From the NCBI GenBank assembly GCA_040507005.1, contig JBEVVS010000050.1, forward strand, positions 1-64,000: 64,000 bases of DNA, given 5' to 3'. This document shows, one piece after another, positions 61,923-64,000 of this stretch; within the stretch, counting starts at the first letter, position 1, and each line of letters opens with the position of its first letter. A program made the translations under genes and the position numbers. Below the pieces are notes generated by a model, which saw only the letters and a program-made list of their open reading frames with translations, was not told the origin of the DNA and searched no databases. The stretch comes from Thiodiazotropha sp040507005 (GTDB lineage: Bacteria > Pseudomonadota > Gammaproteobacteria > Chromatiales > Chromatiaceae).

Positions 61923-62018
61923 GGAGGTCTCCTACAATGTTTGTGCAGATCGGGATTCTAACGGCTCGTGTTGCAAAAAACAGCCACTTCAATCCGGGTT
62001 ATTGAATTACATAGCATA

Positions 62019-62035
62019 CATCTCAGAATGAGATG
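62019..62035. promoter_or_regulatory. Palindrome between divergent genes
   Basis: CATCTCA (62019-62025) and TGAGATG (62029-62035) form a perfect inverted repeat around GAA, in the 196-base divergent space between the Lpd-like gene and the CX12C protein gene. It could bind a dimeric regulator, but no family is evident. Confidence 0.4.
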
Positions 62036-62118
62036 CTGTTTCAACCACTCCGATTGCGGTATGGTCGTGTTGTAGGGTAATAACTCCAGATAATAGATAT
62101 TAGATGAGGAGAGTTTGA

Positions 62119-62574
62119 ATGAAATGGCGCCACACTTTGCTATTGCTGCCGTCGCTGGTTATGGCGCAGCCTCCGGGGACGGAAATGGACCAACAGCAAT
62201 TTTTCGAACAATCGAAGCAGAAGATGCTGCCGATGATGGAGAAGAGCATCCCTGCCATGCAGGAGACCAAACGCTGCTTGCAAAAGGCAGACGATCAGGC
62301 GTCATTCGAAAAGTGCGCTGAGATCATGACCGCCATGGAAAAGGAGATAAAAGAGAGAATGGGGCCGGTACCCGGCATGCCAGAGAATAAACAACACTCG
62401 ACGAAAAAGCCTCAGGACATCAAATTTACCCCGGAGATCAAGCAAAACATGCTGAAGTTCCTGGAACGATCGATCACAGTTGGCTCCGCGATGCAGAAGT
62501 GCTTTAAGCAAAGCGCCAAAGTGGAGCAGATGCAGAGCTGTATGCAGGCGGCACGACCCAAGCCCAAGCAATAG
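62119..62574 (+). CDS. Secreted protein with duplicated CX12C helical-hairpin motif
   Basis: This is a 151-residue exported protein with a signal peptide (1-16, ending VMA). Two similar segments are visible: residues 36-70 (start MLPMMEKSI, Cys53 and Cys66) and 111-145 (start MLKFLERSI, Cys128 and Cys141), 75 residues apart, each with exactly 12 residues between cysteines. Each would form an alpha-hairpin closed by a disulfide. A Pro/Lys linker separates them. GAGGAGAG precedes the ATG. I do not recognise the family; periplasmic binding or chaperone activity is only a guess. Confidence 0.75.
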   Translation: MKWRHTLLLLPSLVMAQPPGTEMDQQQFFEQSKQKMLPMMEKSIPAMQETKRCLQKADDQASFEKCAEIMTAMEKEIKERMGPVPGMPENKQHSTKKPQDIKFTPEIKQNMLKFLERSITVGSAMQKCFKQSAKVEQMQSCMQAARPKPKQ

Positions 62575-62597
62575 TTAATAGACTGTCCTGAATATGG

Positions 62598-62840
62598 CTA
62601 TTTCTGCGGTAGGATCTCAGGTGATTGCCGATTCGGCTTTCGCTCTTGCTGCACCGGTCTGAACCGATAACCTTTGATAATCACCGGTTGCTCTTTTACC
62701 GGGTTGGCTCCTGGCCGCGTCCCGGGTTGCTCAACCTGGGAGAAACCGGCGCTCGGGGGCAGGAACAAGAGCGGCGGGGGAGGCGGCATATAGTGTTGTC
62801 CCGGAGAGTGATTTTCAGAATCCTGGGCATCTGTCCTCAT
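62598..62840 (-). CDS. Doubtful proline-rich small ORF downstream of glcE
   Basis: This is an 80-residue frame with a polyproline run (PPPPP), LLFLPPSAGF, and an arginine-rich tail (YRFRPVQQERKP). It lies 65 bases after the glcE stop on the same strand. There is no ribosome site, and a stop lies seven codons upstream in frame, so the start cannot move. Overlapping frames on the other strand are open too. It may be a real lineage-specific gene or chance. No function is assigned. Confidence 0.3.
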   Translation of the reverse strand: MRTDAQDSENHSPGQHYMPPPPPLLFLPPSAGFSQVEQPGTRPGANPVKEQPVIIKGYRFRPVQQERKPNRQSPEILPQK

Positions 62841-62905
62841 CGTGTTCGGTAGCAGGATGGGTTATTTGCTTCGGTTCTCCTGGCGGGGGGATGGGCTCAC
62901 TCTCC

Positions 62906-63970
62906 TCAATAGTCTGCATAGTGTCGCCCGGGATTGAATATCCCCTTTGGATCAAATACCTGCTTTAGCTGCTTCTGAATTTGCGCAATCCGGGGATGGA
63001 GAGGATGGAAGATATCCCCTTTGCGATCCCCATTGCGAAAAAGTATGGCATGTCCCGCCGCTTTTTCCACCAGCGCACGGATCTCCTGCTCAGGACGCTC
63101 TGAAACAAGCCAGCGCAGACCGCCAGACCATTCGTATAGCATCTGGTCTGATATATCGAGATCAGCTGCAGGGGGGAGTGAGAGGCGCCAGAGTGGGCCT
63201 TGTTGCCTGAAGAATGCGTGTTGCTGGTCTCGCAGGTCCTGCCAAAAGTCATCCTGCTGCTGGCAGGTCTCGAGGGCATAACTCGACTGCAGCTGCTGCA
63301 AACGCTGTGCAGCACAGGCAATACGTACCTTGTGTTGACCATCCAGGCTGTAGGTGGCGGTTATGGGTACCCCCTCGGTCAGCATCTTGTGCAGCAGTGG
63401 CCGGACCTGGTGTCTCTCGGAGGTGAATCCGAGGGTGTGCTCCTGGGGTGGTTTGGGCAGTACCTTGATCGATAGTTCCAGCAGGATCCCAAGGGTTCCC
63501 ATGGCCCCGGCCATCAGGCGGGAGAGGTCATAGCCAGCGACATTTTTCATCACCTGGCCGCCGAATTTGAGGATCTGGCCCTGCCCATCGAGGAGTTTTA
63601 TCCCCAGCAGCTGGTCCCTGGGTGCCCCGCCCCAGGGTCTGCGGGGACCACTGAGTCCAGCCGCGATGGCGCCGCCAATGGTGCCCTTGGCATCGAAATG
63701 GGGAGGCTCGAAGGGGAGCATCTGCCCCTTCTCCTGCAAGGTATCCTCAATCTCCCGCAGTGGTGTTCCGCAGCGCGCTGTAATCACCAGTTCGGTGGGT
63801 GCATAGCTGATGATGCCGCAATGTTCTGCCAGTGAGAGGGTCTCGCCGGTGCGTTCACGTCCATAAAACCCTTTACTCCCATGACCCTCCAATTGCAGGG
63901 GACGGGAATCTCCGACGGCATCCATGACCGCGGTTTGAAGGGATTGGCTGGCGTCCCGGTCACTGGCCAT
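62906..63970 (-). CDS. glcE: Glycolate oxidase FAD-binding subunit GlcE
   Basis: This 354-residue subunit of glycolate dehydrogenase (GlcDEF) has a PCMH-type FAD domain with GTIGGAIAAGLSGPRRPWGG, RDQLLGIKLLDGQG, and KNVAGYDLSRLMAGAMGTLGI, and ends with GIFNPGRHYADY. It oxidises glycolate to glyoxylate at the membrane, feeding quinones. Its ATG overlaps the glcD stop in TAATG. The expected glcF is not directly downstream. Confidence 0.94.
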   Translation of the reverse strand: MASDRDASQSLQTAVMDAVGDSRPLQLEGHGSKGFYGRERTGETLSLAEHCGIISYAPTELVITARCGTPLREIEDTLQEKGQMLPFEPPHFDAKGTIGGAIAAGLSGPRRPWGGAPRDQLLGIKLLDGQGQILKFGGQVMKNVAGYDLSRLMAGAMGTLGILLELSIKVLPKPPQEHTLGFTSERHQVRPLLHKMLTEGVPITATYSLDGQHKVRIACAAQRLQQLQSSYALETCQQQDDFWQDLRDQQHAFFRQQGPLWRLSLPPAADLDISDQMLYEWSGGLRWLVSERPEQEIRALVEKAAGHAILFRNGDRKGDIFHPLHPRIAQIQKQLKQVFDPKGIFNPGRHYADY

Positions 63971-64000
63971 TAAAATCGCTCCAATTCAGGGAAACGGAGT
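63970..64000 (-). CDS. glcD: Glycolate oxidase subunit GlcD, last nine codons (cut by window edge)
   Basis: Only LRFPELERF and the stop are present. The FPELERF ending and the TAATG overlap with glcE fit the C-terminus of GlcD, the catalytic FAD subunit. The identification rests on this short ending plus position. Confidence 0.7.
   Translation of the reverse strand, partial: LRFPELERF

Overview
The window is about 55% GC, densely coded chromosomal DNA from a gammaproteobacterium. The gene content and several gene orders are typical of that class: miaA-hfq-hflX-hflK-hflC-(DUF2065)-hisZ-purA, queG / nnrDE-tsaE-amiC-mutL, aat-bpt, cmoA-cmoB and glcD-glcE. An environmental, aerobic or microaerophilic lineage of the Chromatiales type is my best guess. 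It is an inference only, because no 16S gene or lineage-defining pathway lies in the window. I found no IS element, prophage, CRISPR array, rRNA or tRNA.

Layout. (1) 1-5904, minus strand: a TonB uptake module in which an outer-membrane receptor, a periplasmic/membrane-anchored protein, a NapH/CcoG-type iron-sulfur membrane protein, a CcdA/DsbD-like membrane protein, ExbB, ExbD and the start of TonB follow one another with overlaps or short gaps. (2) 6209-10045: a very large lipoprotein made of two tandem copies of a beta-propeller domain. (3) 10098-11578: the two N-end-rule aminoacyl transferases. (4) 11819-15933: a PilZ protein, a small membrane protein, an esterase, and an unusual protein with two cyclic-nucleotide-type domains fused to an acyltransferase. 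(5) 15962-20279: helicase and exonuclease genes of the MrfAB type, divergent from lexA, with two GTTC-N7-GTTC direct-repeat operators between them. (6) 20452-29439: Nudix hydrolase, Prc protease, GshA, MetZ, methyltransferases, HemF and small proteins. (7) 29648-32644: a glycine-zipper protein, a PepSY protein and a PhoP/PhoQ-type two-component pair. (8) 32662-43530: RsgA, cytochrome c, M48 protease, Orn, QueG, NnrDE, TsaE, AmiC, MutL, MiaA. (9) 43708-50488: Hfq, HflX, HflKC, DUF2065, HisZ, PurA, with a hairpin and an intrinsic terminator inside the hflC-DUF2065 gap. (10) 50681-59917: RDD protein, PilZ protein, a DctS/FixL-type sensor with FixJ-type regulator, a UMF1-family transporter, CmoA/CmoB, a membrane protein and a diguanylate cyclase. 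(11) 60110-64000: an OsmC/lipoamide-dehydrogenase pair, a duplicated CX12C secreted protein, a doubtful ORF and glcE with the tail of glcD.

How genes work together. The first module probably takes up a metal or metal complex and couples uptake to membrane redox chemistry, but its substrate is not shown. The LexA/MrfAB block is a compact SOS repair unit. Hfq/HflX/HflKC form the usual stress and quality-control operon. PilZ proteins and a GGDEF enzyme indicate cyclic-di-GMP signalling. The items most worth a second look are the TonB-redox module, the alphaproteobacterial-type LexA operators over mrfA/lexA, the CNB-CNB-acyltransferase fusion with altered ligand pockets, the duplicated beta-propeller, and the duplicated CX12C protein.
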